Under the pieces are notes generated by a model that had not been told where the DNA came from, did no database searches, and was given only the letters and a program-made list of their open reading frames with translations. The translations under genes and the position numbers were made by a program. From an uncultured Anaeroplasma sp. (GTDB lineage: Bacteria; Bacillota_I; Bacilli_A; Acholeplasmatales; Anaeroplasmataceae), in assembly GCA_945919465.1 (NCBI GenBank), contig CAMEJG010000004.1:23327-87326 (forward strand): 64,000 bases of DNA, given 5' to 3'. Shown piece after piece: positions 27,743-37,313 of the stretch. The first letter of the stretch is position 1; each line of letters starts with the position of its first letter.

Positions 27743-29224
27743 TTGAGTAAATATGTAATGACAATAGATCAGGGTACAACCTCATCAAGAGTTATTATTT
27801 TTGATGAAAGAGGTAATATAATTTGTAGAGTTTTAAAACCATTTAAACAAATATACCCTTTTGATGGTGCTATTGAGCATGATCCTATGGTTATATATGA
27901 GGATGTTGTTGAATTAATGCTTGAGGCATTAAAGCAAGTAAATATTGATTATAATGATTTAATTGGAGTAGGTATAACTAATCAAAGAGAAACTACTGTA
28001 TTATGGGATAAAAAAACAGGACTTCCAATTTATAATGCGATTGTGTGGCAATCAAATCAATCTAAGAATATTTGTGAAGAATTAATTAATAAAGGCTATA
28101 AAGATTTCATTAATGAAAAAACTGGATTATTGATTAATCCATATTTTAGTGCCTCTAAAATTAAATGGATTTTAGATAATGTTAAAGGTGCTAAAGAATT
28201 AATGAATGAAGGAAGACTGATGTTTGGTACTATTGATTCATGGTTAATTTATAAGCTAACTGGGAAGCATGTCACTGATTATACTAATGCTTCAAGAACA
28301 ATGCTATTTAATATTCATACTCTTAAATGGGATGAGGAGTTGTTAGATTTATTTGGAATTAATAATTCTATTTTACCTAAGGTTGTTGATTCAAATTATA
28401 ATGTTGGAGAAATTAAAGATAGTAGAATATCAGATATTGTAAAATTAAATATTTGTGCTATTTTAGGAGATCAGCAAGCTTCTCTTGTAGGACATGCATG
28501 TTTTAATCCTGGTAAATTAAAAATTACCTATGGTACAGGAAGCTTTATGCTTCTTAATACTGGTGATATACCTTTTAAAAGTAAAAATGGGTTATTAACT
28601 ACAATTGCTTATTCTATAAATGGTACTGTTAGTTATGCTTTAGAGGGTAGTGTTTTTGTTGCTGGTAGTGCCTTTCAATTTATTAGAGATAATTTAGAAA
28701 TAGTAAAATCCTTAGATGATGATGAATTTAATCAAGAAGATAGTAATGGAGTGATTTTCGTACCTGCACTAACAGGACTTGGTGCTCCATATTGGAATTC
28801 AAATACTAAGGGTGCTATTTATGGACTTACTCGTGCAACAACAAAAAAAGATATTGCCATTGCGACAATAGATGGAGTTGCATTAATGAATAATGATGTA
28901 CTTCAAACTATGAAGGATGATACTGGCATTGAATTTGCAACTATTTCTGTTGATGGTGGAGCATCATTAAATCCCTATTTAATGCAAAGAGAATCAGATT
29001 ATACTGGAAATAAAATTACTACTATTTCTACTAGTGAAGCTACCTCATTAGGAGTTTATTATTTAGTTATGCTAAATAATGGATTAATAAAATCTATAGA
29101 GGAAATAAATAATTTATATAAACCTATAAGATGCTATAGTCCATCTATGAATAAAAATAAAATAGAAAAAATTAAAGAAAATTGGAAAAAAGCAGTTAAT
29201 GCTACTATCGAATTTTCTAAATAA
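27743..29224 (+). CDS. glpK: Glycerol kinase
   Basis: TIDQGTTSSRVIIFDERG, GVGITNQRETTVLWDKKTGLPIYNAIVWQ, TYGTGSFMLLNTG; TTG start after agaggtg RBS. Confidence 0.93.
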   Translation: MSKYVMTIDQGTTSSRVIIFDERGNIICRVLKPFKQIYPFDGAIEHDPMVIYEDVVELMLEALKQVNIDYNDLIGVGITNQRETTVLWDKKTGLPIYNAIVWQSNQSKNICEELINKGYKDFINEKTGLLINPYFSASKIKWILDNVKGAKELMNEGRLMFGTIDSWLIYKLTGKHVTDYTNASRTMLFNIHTLKWDEELLDLFGINNSILPKVVDSNYNVGEIKDSRISDIVKLNICAILGDQQASLVGHACFNPGKLKITYGTGSFMLLNTGDIPFKSKNGLLTTIAYSINGTVSYALEGSVFVAGSAFQFIRDNLEIVKSLDDDEFNQEDSNGVIFVPALTGLGAPYWNSNTKGAIYGLTRATTKKDIAIATIDGVALMNNDVLQTMKDDTGIEFATISVDGGASLNPYLMQRESDYTGNKITTISTSEATSLGVYYLVMLNNGLIKSIEEINNLYKPIRCYSPSMNKNKIEKIKENWKKAVNATIEFSK

Positions 29225-29349
29225 ATGTAATATTATATAATATTAAACACTATTCTTATTGAAATACAATAATTTTAATATTATAATTAAGAAAGTAATA
29301 AAATTAATTTTTAATTAATATAGTCATAAATATAGGGAGGTAAATAATT

Positions 29350-30438
29350 ATGGCATTATTTAGTAAATTAAAAAAACAAATATTAAAGGTCATTGAATGG
29401 GAGGATAGTACTAAGGATACCTTAGTATATAAATACCCTTTAACTGATAGAGACGAAATTATGAATAGTTCAACCTTAGTAGTTCGTCCATCACAAGTAG
29501 CTTTATTTGTTCATAAGGGACAAGTTTGTGATATATTTGCTCCAGGAACTTATACATTATCTACAGAAAATATTCCAATTATCACTAAGCTATTAGCTTT
29601 ACCTACTGGTTTTGATAGTCCAGTTAAGGCTGAGGTATATTACATTAATACTAAGCAAATGCCTGGTATAAAATGGGGAACTGCTAATCCTATTATGATG
29701 CGTGATGCTGATTTTGGTACTGTACGAATTAGAGCGTTTGGTGTTTTTGCAATTAAAGTAGAAAATGCTAAGAAATTTATGGAAGAGCTATTTGGTACTA
29801 ATCCAATTTATAGAACTGGTGATGTTTGTGAATTTGCAAAACCAATGGTTATTCAAGCATTTACTGATGCGGTAGCTGAAAGTAAAATTTCAGCTCTTGA
29901 TTTAGCAGCAAATTATAAAGAATTTAGTCAAACTATTGTTGATACTAGCATTGAAGATTTTGAGAAATTTGGTTTAAAATTGTGTTCAATAGTTATTGAA
30001 AATATTTCATTACCACAAGAAGTAGAAAAAGCTCTAGACGAAAGATCTAAGCTTGGTATTTTAGATGATAAGATGGGTACTTATACTCAATACCAAGCAG
30101 CAAATGCAATGAGAGATGCAGCTAAAAATCCTAATGGAAATAATATGGCTGGAATGGGTGTTGGCTTATCTGCTGGTATGGCAGTAGGTGGTATGTTTGG
30201 TAATGCTATGGCAGGTGTTCAGCCTGCTCAAGATAAAAAAACTGGTTTATCAAAACCAGCTAGTGAGACAAGTAGTGAAACAAGAGAATGTGTTAGCTGC
30301 CATGCTAGTATCCTAAAGGGTGTGAAATTCTGCCCTGAATGTGGTGCTAAGCAGCCAACCGCAAAGTTCTGCCCTAATTGTGGTACAAAGGTAAATGATA
30401 CTTCTAAATTCTGTCCTGAATGTGGAGAAAAACTATGA
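29350..30438 (+). CDS. SPFH-domain protein with C-terminal zinc ribbons (YdjI-like)
   Basis: SPFH/virion-core-like domain and C-terminal zinc ribbons (CVSCHASILKGVKFCPECG, CPNCGTKVNDTSKFCPECG). Confidence 0.85.
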   Translation: MALFSKLKKQILKVIEWEDSTKDTLVYKYPLTDRDEIMNSSTLVVRPSQVALFVHKGQVCDIFAPGTYTLSTENIPIITKLLALPTGFDSPVKAEVYYINTKQMPGIKWGTANPIMMRDADFGTVRIRAFGVFAIKVENAKKFMEELFGTNPIYRTGDVCEFAKPMVIQAFTDAVAESKISALDLAANYKEFSQTIVDTSIEDFEKFGLKLCSIVIENISLPQEVEKALDERSKLGILDDKMGTYTQYQAANAMRDAAKNPNGNNMAGMGVGLSAGMAVGGMFGNAMAGVQPAQDKKTGLSKPASETSSETRECVSCHASILKGVKFCPECGAKQPTAKFCPNCGTKVNDTSKFCPECGEKL

Positions 30439-31520
30439 TGGAGAATGAAGAAGCTTTAGATAACGAAAAAAAAGTAGAAACTGAAACTACAATTTCACAA
30501 TGTCCAAGCTGTGGTAGTGGCTTATTTTATGATCCAAAATCAATGGGGTTAAAATGTAAAAGCTGTAATAGTATTTTTGATTTTGAAAAAAATAAAGATA
30601 ATTTAAAACTTGATTATTTAGATTCAAAAGTTGAAAATTATGATTGGTCATTAGAAACAAGAGTATTTCATTGTGATACCTGTGGTGCTGAAATACTTAT
30701 TACAGGCTATGATGTTACAACAGTATGTCCATATTGTGGTAGTGGTTATGTTTCTAAAACAGATAAGCTTCCAGGGTTGAAACCTAATAGAGTAGTTCCA
30801 TTTGCATTTAATGAAACAGATGCACAAGCATATTTTAAAAAAGGTGTTAGAAAATATTTTTTTGCTCCTAGAGCTATTAAAAAGAAAATACCTGAAAATA
30901 AAATTAGAGGTCTTTTAATTCCTTCATTTACTTTTGATTCTAATACATTTTCTAGTTATGATGGTGTTTTAGAGAAGGTTGAAAGCTATAGAGATTCTAA
31001 AGGCAATCTAAAAACAAAAACAAAAAGATTTAATATTAGTGGTTCTAAAGCAATTAATTATAGAGATTTAGTTATTGAATCAAGCTCAAAATTTGAACAA
31101 AAGCAAATTAATTCTTTATTACCATATGATATGAATGGTTCTTATCATTTTGATTATAATTTTTTAAGAGGCTATTCAGTAGAACATTATCAGGATTCTT
31201 TAGATCATTGTTATAGTAAAGCTAAAAATATAATGGATGAGGATATTAAAAGAAAAATATTATCAGGATATAATTACACTAGTGTAGTTAGACTTAATGT
31301 AAGTACTAATTATAATGATAGAATGTATTCATATATATTATTACCTATTTATACTTTTGAATATGAATATAGAAAGAAAAGATATGTTACCCTAATGAAT
31401 GGACAAACAGGTAAGATTAATAATAAATTACCTATTAGCCCAATTAAGGTTTCAATTCTTGTTTTACTAATTATTTTAGCAATAGTAGCAGTTGTATTAT
31501 TTATTATGCTATCAGAATAA
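30435..31520 (+). CDS. TFIIB-type zinc-ribbon protein with C-terminal TM helix
   Basis: CPSCGSGLFYDPKSMGLKCKSC, CDTCGAEILITGYDVTTVCPYCG; ATG at 30435 overlaps the upstream stop. Confidence 0.8.
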   Translation: MMENEEALDNEKKVETETTISQCPSCGSGLFYDPKSMGLKCKSCNSIFDFEKNKDNLKLDYLDSKVENYDWSLETRVFHCDTCGAEILITGYDVTTVCPYCGSGYVSKTDKLPGLKPNRVVPFAFNETDAQAYFKKGVRKYFFAPRAIKKKIPENKIRGLLIPSFTFDSNTFSSYDGVLEKVESYRDSKGNLKTKTKRFNISGSKAINYRDLVIESSSKFEQKQINSLLPYDMNGSYHFDYNFLRGYSVEHYQDSLDHCYSKAKNIMDEDIKRKILSGYNYTSVVRLNVSTNYNDRMYSYILLPIYTFEYEYRKKRYVTLMNGQTGKINNKLPISPIKVSILVLLIILAIVAVVLFIMLSE

Positions 31521-31537
31521 AAAAGGAGTGATATAAA

Positions 31538-31990
31538 ATGGCAAATAAAATTGAAAAGCAAAAGGGTGCTTTAAACGCCCTTGCAATTATCTTAATTGTA
31601 TTAAGTGTTTTAGGCTTAGTTGGTAGTGTCTTATTAGTAGTATTTGGTGCTCTTACAGTTGGTAGTGAAATTGTAGTAGGAATTTTACAAATTGTATTTG
31701 GTGGATTATTATTTATTCTTGCTGGTTTCTTATTAGTATTAGGCTTATATATGTTATTTATTGGATTATCTGTTAAGGCTACTCATGGTTCTATTAAACA
31801 AGATAACATTCCTCTTAATGGCACAGTAAATATGACTAAATGCAAAAATTGTGGTACAGAAGTATCTTCAGTTGATAAATTCTGTCCAAAATGTGGTGCT
31901 TCATTATTAGATAAAAAGGTATGTCCAAAATGTGGTGCTACTAATATGAGTGAAAATACAAAATGCTCAGCATGTGGTGCTGATTTATAG
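31538..31990 (+). CDS. Membrane protein with C-terminal zinc ribbons
   Basis: Two TM segments, then CKNCGTEVSSVDKFCPKCG and CPKCGATNMSENTKCSACG. Confidence 0.8.
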   Translation: MANKIEKQKGALNALAIILIVLSVLGLVGSVLLVVFGALTVGSEIVVGILQIVFGGLLFILAGFLLVLGLYMLFIGLSVKATHGSIKQDNIPLNGTVNMTKCKNCGTEVSSVDKFCPKCGASLLDKKVCPKCGATNMSENTKCSACGADL

Positions 31991-31998
31991 ACTCAAAT

Positions 31999-32028
31999 CT
32001 CAGGTATAGTAATATACCTGATTTTTTT
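31999..32028 (+). terminator. Rho-independent terminator
   Basis: TCAGGTAT-AGTA-ATACCTGA-type hairpin followed by T tract. Confidence 0.75.
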
Positions 32029-32102
32029 CTTAAATTTATCATTTATTTTCTATATTAATAATGATATAATCAATTGGAATTATTTAGAAAAATGGTGAAT
32101 AC

Positions 32103-33032
32103 ATGAGAAAAAACAATAATTTTGAGTCAAAGCTTCAAATAACTCAAATATTTAAGGTTCAAAGAAGTGATGTGCTATTAGAGTTTTTGCTAAAAAAAAT
32201 GAATACCTCAAGAAATAATGTTAAGCATATTTTAGCAAATCATCAAGTTCTAGTTAATGGAAATCCTATAACTCAATTTAATTATCCATTAGCTAAAGAT
32301 GATGAAATTAAAATATCAAAATATCCTGTAAAGGAAAATTCAATTAATAAAAATACAAAAGAAAGAAAAAAGCCTTTATCTTTATCTATAATATATGAAG
32401 ATAACGATTTTATTGCTATAAATAAGCCAAATGGATTATTATCAGTAGAAAATGATAAGGACAACGAATCAGCTTATTATTATGTTTCAGAGTACTTAAA
32501 GGCAAAAAATCCTAACCTAAGGCCATATGTATTACATAGAATAGATAAAGAAACCTCAGGCGTATTAGTGTTTACTAAAAACATTAAGCTTCATTCAATG
32601 TTAAGATTAAATTGGAATGATTATATAAAAACTAGAGAATATATGGCTATTGTAGAAGGAAAATTAGAGAAAAAGAGTGATAGATTAGTATCCTTCTTGA
32701 AAGAAAATGCTAATAATATGGTTTATATTTCTAATGATAGAAGTGGTCAAAAATCTATTACTAATTATGAGGTAATTAAAGAAAGTATTAATTATAGCTT
32801 ACTAAGAGTAGAAATTGAAACAGGAAGAAAAAATCAAATAAGAGTAGAAATGAATAATTTAGGTCATCCAATTATTGGTGATGATAAATATGGATGTAGT
32901 AAAAACCCATTAAAGAGATTAGGGCTTCATGCTTCAAAGCTTGAATTTATTCATCCAATAACTAATGAATTAATAAGAATTGAGGCAAAAACTCCTCAAA
33001 TATTTATAAGTTTATTTCAAAAAACAAAATAA
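32103..33032 (+). CDS. RluA-family pseudouridine synthase with S4 domain
   Basis: N-terminal S4-like region, LHRIDKETSGVLVFTKN, TGRKNQIRVEMNNLGHPIIGDDKYG. Confidence 0.93.
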   Translation: MRKNNNFESKLQITQIFKVQRSDVLLEFLLKKMNTSRNNVKHILANHQVLVNGNPITQFNYPLAKDDEIKISKYPVKENSINKNTKERKKPLSLSIIYEDNDFIAINKPNGLLSVENDKDNESAYYYVSEYLKAKNPNLRPYVLHRIDKETSGVLVFTKNIKLHSMLRLNWNDYIKTREYMAIVEGKLEKKSDRLVSFLKENANNMVYISNDRSGQKSITNYEVIKESINYSLLRVEIETGRKNQIRVEMNNLGHPIIGDDKYGCSKNPLKRLGLHASKLEFIHPITNELIRIEAKTPQIFISLFQKTK

Positions 33033-33115
33033 TTTAATTTTTTTCTTTAAATTTATATCTAAATTAGTTATAATTTATATAAATGTGTCTATAAGTAATT
33101 TTTTGGAGGTAAATA

Positions 33116-34615
33116 ATGTTAGATCAATATGAAAAGCTAAATAAAATTAGACGTAAGGTATATGTTGAGGTTGCTAAAATGGCTTATGAGGGTGGCGACT
33201 TCAAAAGAATTGAGGAATTACCTTATAAAATTTGTAATGAAGAGTTTGAGGATGAATCAATCTTTTTAGAAAGAGCTATTGTAGCTGAAAGATTAAGATT
33301 AGCAGTAGGCTTAAATCCTCATAAGGCAAGTGATAATAAACCTGTATCTGAAGGAATTTTAGATGCTGCAACAACAGATATTTATTATGAAGCACCACTT
33401 ATGAATGTAATTGACTTTGCATGTAATGCATGTCCAAAGGAATCATATTTTGTTACAAATGTATGTGAAGGTTGCCTAGCTAATCCTTGTAAAAATGTAT
33501 GTCCTAAGGGAGCTATTTCTATTGTCAATGGAAAAAGCCAAATCAATCAAGATTTATGTATTCATTGTGGAAAATGTGCAAGTGTATGTCCATATGGAGC
33601 TATAATTCATCGTCAAAGACCATGCGAAAAAGCATGTGGAATTAATGCGATTGAAAGTGATGAAAATGGTAAGGCAAAAATCAATTATGACAAGTGTGTT
33701 AGCTGTGGAATGTGTTCTGTAAATTGTCCTTTTGGTGCAATTCAAGATAAATCACAAATTTTTCAAACAATTTTAGCAATAAAAAGTGAAACTCCAGTAT
33801 ATGCAATTATCGCACCTGCATTTATCGGTCAATTTGGGCCAAAGCTAAATCTTAAGACAATTGATGATGCAATGTCACAATTAGGTTTTAGTGGCGTATA
33901 TGAGGTATCTATTGGTGCTGATTTATGTACAGTAGAAGAGGCTAAGGATTTCTTAGAGGAAGTACCATCTAAGCTTAAATTTATGGGTACTTCATGCTGT
34001 CCTGCATGGAGTAAAATGGCAAAACAACAATTTCCAGAATATAAATCTAATATTTCTATGGCATTAACTCCAATGGTTTTAACTGCTCGTTTAGTTAAAA
34101 AGGAACATCCAAACTCAAAGGTAGTATTTATTGGACCTTGTACAGCTAAAAAGCTTGAGGCTCAAAGAAAGAGCGTAAGAAGTGATGTTGATTTTGTATT
34201 AACATTTGAGGAGCTTTTAGGTATGTTTAAAGCAAAAGAAGTAGACTTTAATACCCTAAAGGAAAGCCCACTTCGTAATGAAACCTCAGCCGATGGTAGA
34301 GGCTTTGCGGTAGCTAATGGTGTTGCAGGGGCTGTAGTAAATGCAATTAAACGTTTAGAACCTACAAGAGATATTAAGATTGTTGGTGCTCAAGGTCTAG
34401 ATAATTGTAAAAAGATGTTAAAGGATGCTACATTAGGTAAATATGATGGATATTTACTCGAAGGTATGGCTTGTCCTTATGGATGTATTAGTGGTGCAGG
34501 TACTATTAATTCTCCAATTAAGACTAAGGCATTAATTGGATTATCACAAAAAGAAACTCCAATTAAGAATACTTTAGATTCTAAATATACTGATTTAGTT
34601 GGTAAGCTAGATTAA
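33116..34615 (+). CDS. [FeFe] hydrogenase with N-terminal ferredoxin domains
   Basis: 4Fe-4S motifs (CIHCGKCASVCP, CVSCGMCSVNCP); H-cluster motifs TSCCPAW, GPCTAKKLEA, EGMACPYGCISGAG. Confidence 0.92.
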   Translation: MLDQYEKLNKIRRKVYVEVAKMAYEGGDFKRIEELPYKICNEEFEDESIFLERAIVAERLRLAVGLNPHKASDNKPVSEGILDAATTDIYYEAPLMNVIDFACNACPKESYFVTNVCEGCLANPCKNVCPKGAISIVNGKSQINQDLCIHCGKCASVCPYGAIIHRQRPCEKACGINAIESDENGKAKINYDKCVSCGMCSVNCPFGAIQDKSQIFQTILAIKSETPVYAIIAPAFIGQFGPKLNLKTIDDAMSQLGFSGVYEVSIGADLCTVEEAKDFLEEVPSKLKFMGTSCCPAWSKMAKQQFPEYKSNISMALTPMVLTARLVKKEHPNSKVVFIGPCTAKKLEAQRKSVRSDVDFVLTFEELLGMFKAKEVDFNTLKESPLRNETSADGRGFAVANGVAGAVVNAIKRLEPTRDIKIVGAQGLDNCKKMLKDATLGKYDGYLLEGMACPYGCISGAGTINSPIKTKALIGLSQKETPIKNTLDSKYTDLVGKLD

Positions 34616-34636
34616 TGTAAACAATGATTATGGTAT

Positions 34637-34673
34637 GGCATATTATATATAGGAGGTTTAATTATAATATGTC
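34637..34673 (+). promoter_or_regulatory. Possible translation-control hairpin over the RBS/start of the LuxR-type gene
   Basis: GGCATATTATA (34637-34647) pairs with TATAATATGTC (34663-34673) with one G-U; loop holds AGGAGG; start ATG 34669 is in the 3' arm. Confidence 0.45.
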
Positions 34674-34878
34674 ATGCCATTTTTTAACTCCTAGAGAGCT
34701 TGAGATATTCAACTTACTTGTACATGACGAAACTACTAAATCAATTGCCGAAAAGTTTAATATCAGTCAAAAAACTGTAAGAAATCATATTAGTAATACT
34801 ATTCAAAAGCTAGGAGTTACTAGTAGAACTCAAGCTATTATAATTTTGATAAAGAACGGATTAATCAAAATAGATTAA
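34669..34878 (+). CDS. Stand-alone LuxR/GerE-type HTH protein
   Basis: FLTPRELEIFNLLVHDETTKSIAEKFNISQKTVRNHISNTIQKLGVTSRTQAIIILIKNGLI; AGGAGG upstream of ATG 34669. Confidence 0.85.
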   Translation: MSCHFLTPRELEIFNLLVHDETTKSIAEKFNISQKTVRNHISNTIQKLGVTSRTQAIIILIKNGLIKID

Positions 34879-34998
34879 TTCTTTTTTTGTTATAAAAATG
34901 TAATATCATAAAATTACTTTTTATTGATTATAGAATTTAATTATTATATAATTAAGTTAATAAAAATCTATTTAATTTAATAGCTAATAATGTAGAGG

Positions 34999-37311
34999 AT
35001 GGTAAAAATGAGAAATATTTATATTAACTATGATTGGTATTATAAGGAAAATTATGAAGAAAAAGATTTATCTTTAGGTAATTTTTCTAATTTTATTTTA
35101 GTTGATTTACCTCATACTAATAAAGAGGTACCTTTAAATAATTTTGATTCAACTATTTCAAATTTTATTTCTATTTATAAAAAAATAATTAAGATTGAAT
35201 CATTAGAAAATGATAATATTTTAGTATTTGAAGGAGTAGGACATAAAAGTGATGTTTATGTTAATGGAAATTTAGTCTATACCCATAGATGTGGCTATAC
35301 TCAATTTAAAGTAAATTTAAATGATTTTGCAAATATAGGCGAAAATGAAATAGCAGTAGTTGTTGATTCAAATGAGATAAATCAACCTCCATTTGGATTT
35401 GTAATTGATTATTTATGCTTTGGTGGCATTTATCGTGATGTTTATTTAGATATTTTAAATAAGAAGCATTTAATTAATTATTATTTTCATCATGATCATG
35501 ATAATATTTTTATTGATTATGAATTATCTACTAATGACAATGTTATGGTAGAAGCAATAATAAAAGATGAAAATCAATTATTAAAATTTAGTACCACAAA
35601 TGGTAATAAATTATCTACAAAAATGATTGATGTTAATCTATGGGATGTAGATAACCCTCATTTATATGATTTAACAATAAATATTATTGAAAATAATGAA
35701 ATTATTGATTCAGTAAATGATAAAATTGGATTTAGATTTATTGAATTTAAGGAAAATGGATTTTTCTTAAATGGAAAGCATTTAAAAATAAGGGGCTTAA
35801 ATCGTCATCAATCCTATCCATATCAAGGTTATGCAATGCCTAAAAGTGCTCAAGTAGAAGATGCTTATATCTTGAAAAATACATTATGTGTTAATGCAGT
35901 AAGAACCTCACATTATCCTCAGAGTCCAGACTTTTTAAGAGCCTGTGATGAGCTAGGCTTATTAGTATTTGAAGAAATACCAGGTTGGCAAAATGTTGGT
36001 GATTTAAATTGGCAAGATATTGCAGTAAATAATGTAAAGGAAATGATCTTAAGAGATAGAAATCATCCATCTATTATTTTATGGGGTGTAAGAATTAATG
36101 AATCAGGTGATTATCATGATTTTTATACTAGAACAAATGATTTAGCTCATAAACTAGATAAATATCGTTTAACTGGTGGAGTAAGATGTATAATGCATTC
36201 TGAATTATTAGAAGATGTTTATACTTATAATGATTTTATATGTACTAACAAAGGTATTACTCTTAGAAAAAAGAATGAAGTTACTGATTCCCATAAGCCA
36301 TATTTAGTATCAGAATATGGTGGGCATATGATGCCTACAAAATCCTATGATACTGAATTAAGAAGAACAGAATGTGCTCTTTTACATGCAAGTGTATTAA
36401 AACAAGCCTCTATAGATGATGAGATTTCTGGTTCTTTTGGTTGGTGCTTTAGTGATTATAACACACATAGAGATTTTGGTAGTGGTGATTTAATATGTCA
36501 TCATGGAGTTATGGATATTTTTAGAAATCCTAAATATTCAGCCTATCCTTATATGACTAAATCTAATAAGCCATTCCTAGAGGTTACATCTAATTTTAAT
36601 ATTGGTGAATATAATGGTGGTTATTTAAGAGAATTTGCGATTATGACTAATTGTGATAAAGTAGATATTTATCATAATGATATATTAATTAATTCCTTTG
36701 AAAACTTAAAAGGTGATTTTAATGGCTGTATAAAAGTTGATGATTTATTAGGAAATCAATTAATTGTTTTTGAAGGAAAAACATTAGAAGAATCTAATCT
36801 ATTTAAAGAAGTATTAAAAGAATTATTAAAATGGGATGGAATTTATAGAAAAGAAATCGAAGCTAAATATGATAAAAAATTAGTTGATGAATGCTGGAAA
36901 TATTTTGGAAAGTATGTAGCAAATTGGGGATCTCATCCTACTCCTTATTATTTTAAAGGCTATAAGGATAATGAACTTGTTTGTGAGGTAGTTAAAGGAC
37001 CTCAAGCAATAGATTATATTGATGTAAAAGCAGCTTCAAATACCCTATATACTAAACGTTCATATGATACTACAAGAGTAACCTTAGAGGCTATTGGTAC
37101 TTTAGGTAATAGAGTTGATTTTTCTTTTGATAGTTTTTTAATTGAAACTAATGAAGCATTAGAAGTAATAGGAGATAATATTATTTCTTTAAATGCAGGT
37201 ATTAGGTCATTTTATGTTAGAAGTAAGGTTAAATCTGGTATTGGAATAATTAATATTAAATCAAAAAGATTTGGAAATATTGAGCTTAAGCTTAATATTA
37301 TTGAGGTGTAA
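34999..37311 (+). CDS. Glycoside hydrolase family 2 protein (beta-galactosidase-like)
   Basis: GLNRHQSYPYQGYAMP, VRTSHYPQSPDFLRACDELGLLVFEEIPGW, RDRNHPSIILWGVRINES; true start may be 35008. Confidence 0.9.
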   Translation: MVKMRNIYINYDWYYKENYEEKDLSLGNFSNFILVDLPHTNKEVPLNNFDSTISNFISIYKKIIKIESLENDNILVFEGVGHKSDVYVNGNLVYTHRCGYTQFKVNLNDFANIGENEIAVVVDSNEINQPPFGFVIDYLCFGGIYRDVYLDILNKKHLINYYFHHDHDNIFIDYELSTNDNVMVEAIIKDENQLLKFSTTNGNKLSTKMIDVNLWDVDNPHLYDLTINIIENNEIIDSVNDKIGFRFIEFKENGFFLNGKHLKIRGLNRHQSYPYQGYAMPKSAQVEDAYILKNTLCVNAVRTSHYPQSPDFLRACDELGLLVFEEIPGWQNVGDLNWQDIAVNNVKEMILRDRNHPSIILWGVRINESGDYHDFYTRTNDLAHKLDKYRLTGGVRCIMHSELLEDVYTYNDFICTNKGITLRKKNEVTDSHKPYLVSEYGGHMMPTKSYDTELRRTECALLHASVLKQASIDDEISGSFGWCFSDYNTHRDFGSGDLICHHGVMDIFRNPKYSAYPYMTKSNKPFLEVTSNFNIGEYNGGYLREFAIMTNCDKVDIYHNDILINSFENLKGDFNGCIKVDDLLGNQLIVFEGKTLEESNLFKEVLKELLKWDGIYRKEIEAKYDKKLVDECWKYFGKYVANWGSHPTPYYFKGYKDNELVCEVVKGPQAIDYIDVKAASNTLYTKRSYDTTRVTLEAIGTLGNRVDFSFDSFLIETNEALEVIGDNIISLNAGIRSFYVRSKVKSGIGIINIKSKRFGNIELKLNIIEV

Positions 37312-37313
37312 AT

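Noticed and set aside
29228-29245. Perfect palindrome TAATATTATATAATATTA after glpK
   Set aside because: Composed only of A/T in a very AT-rich genome; expected by chance and no T-run or promoter context to support function.
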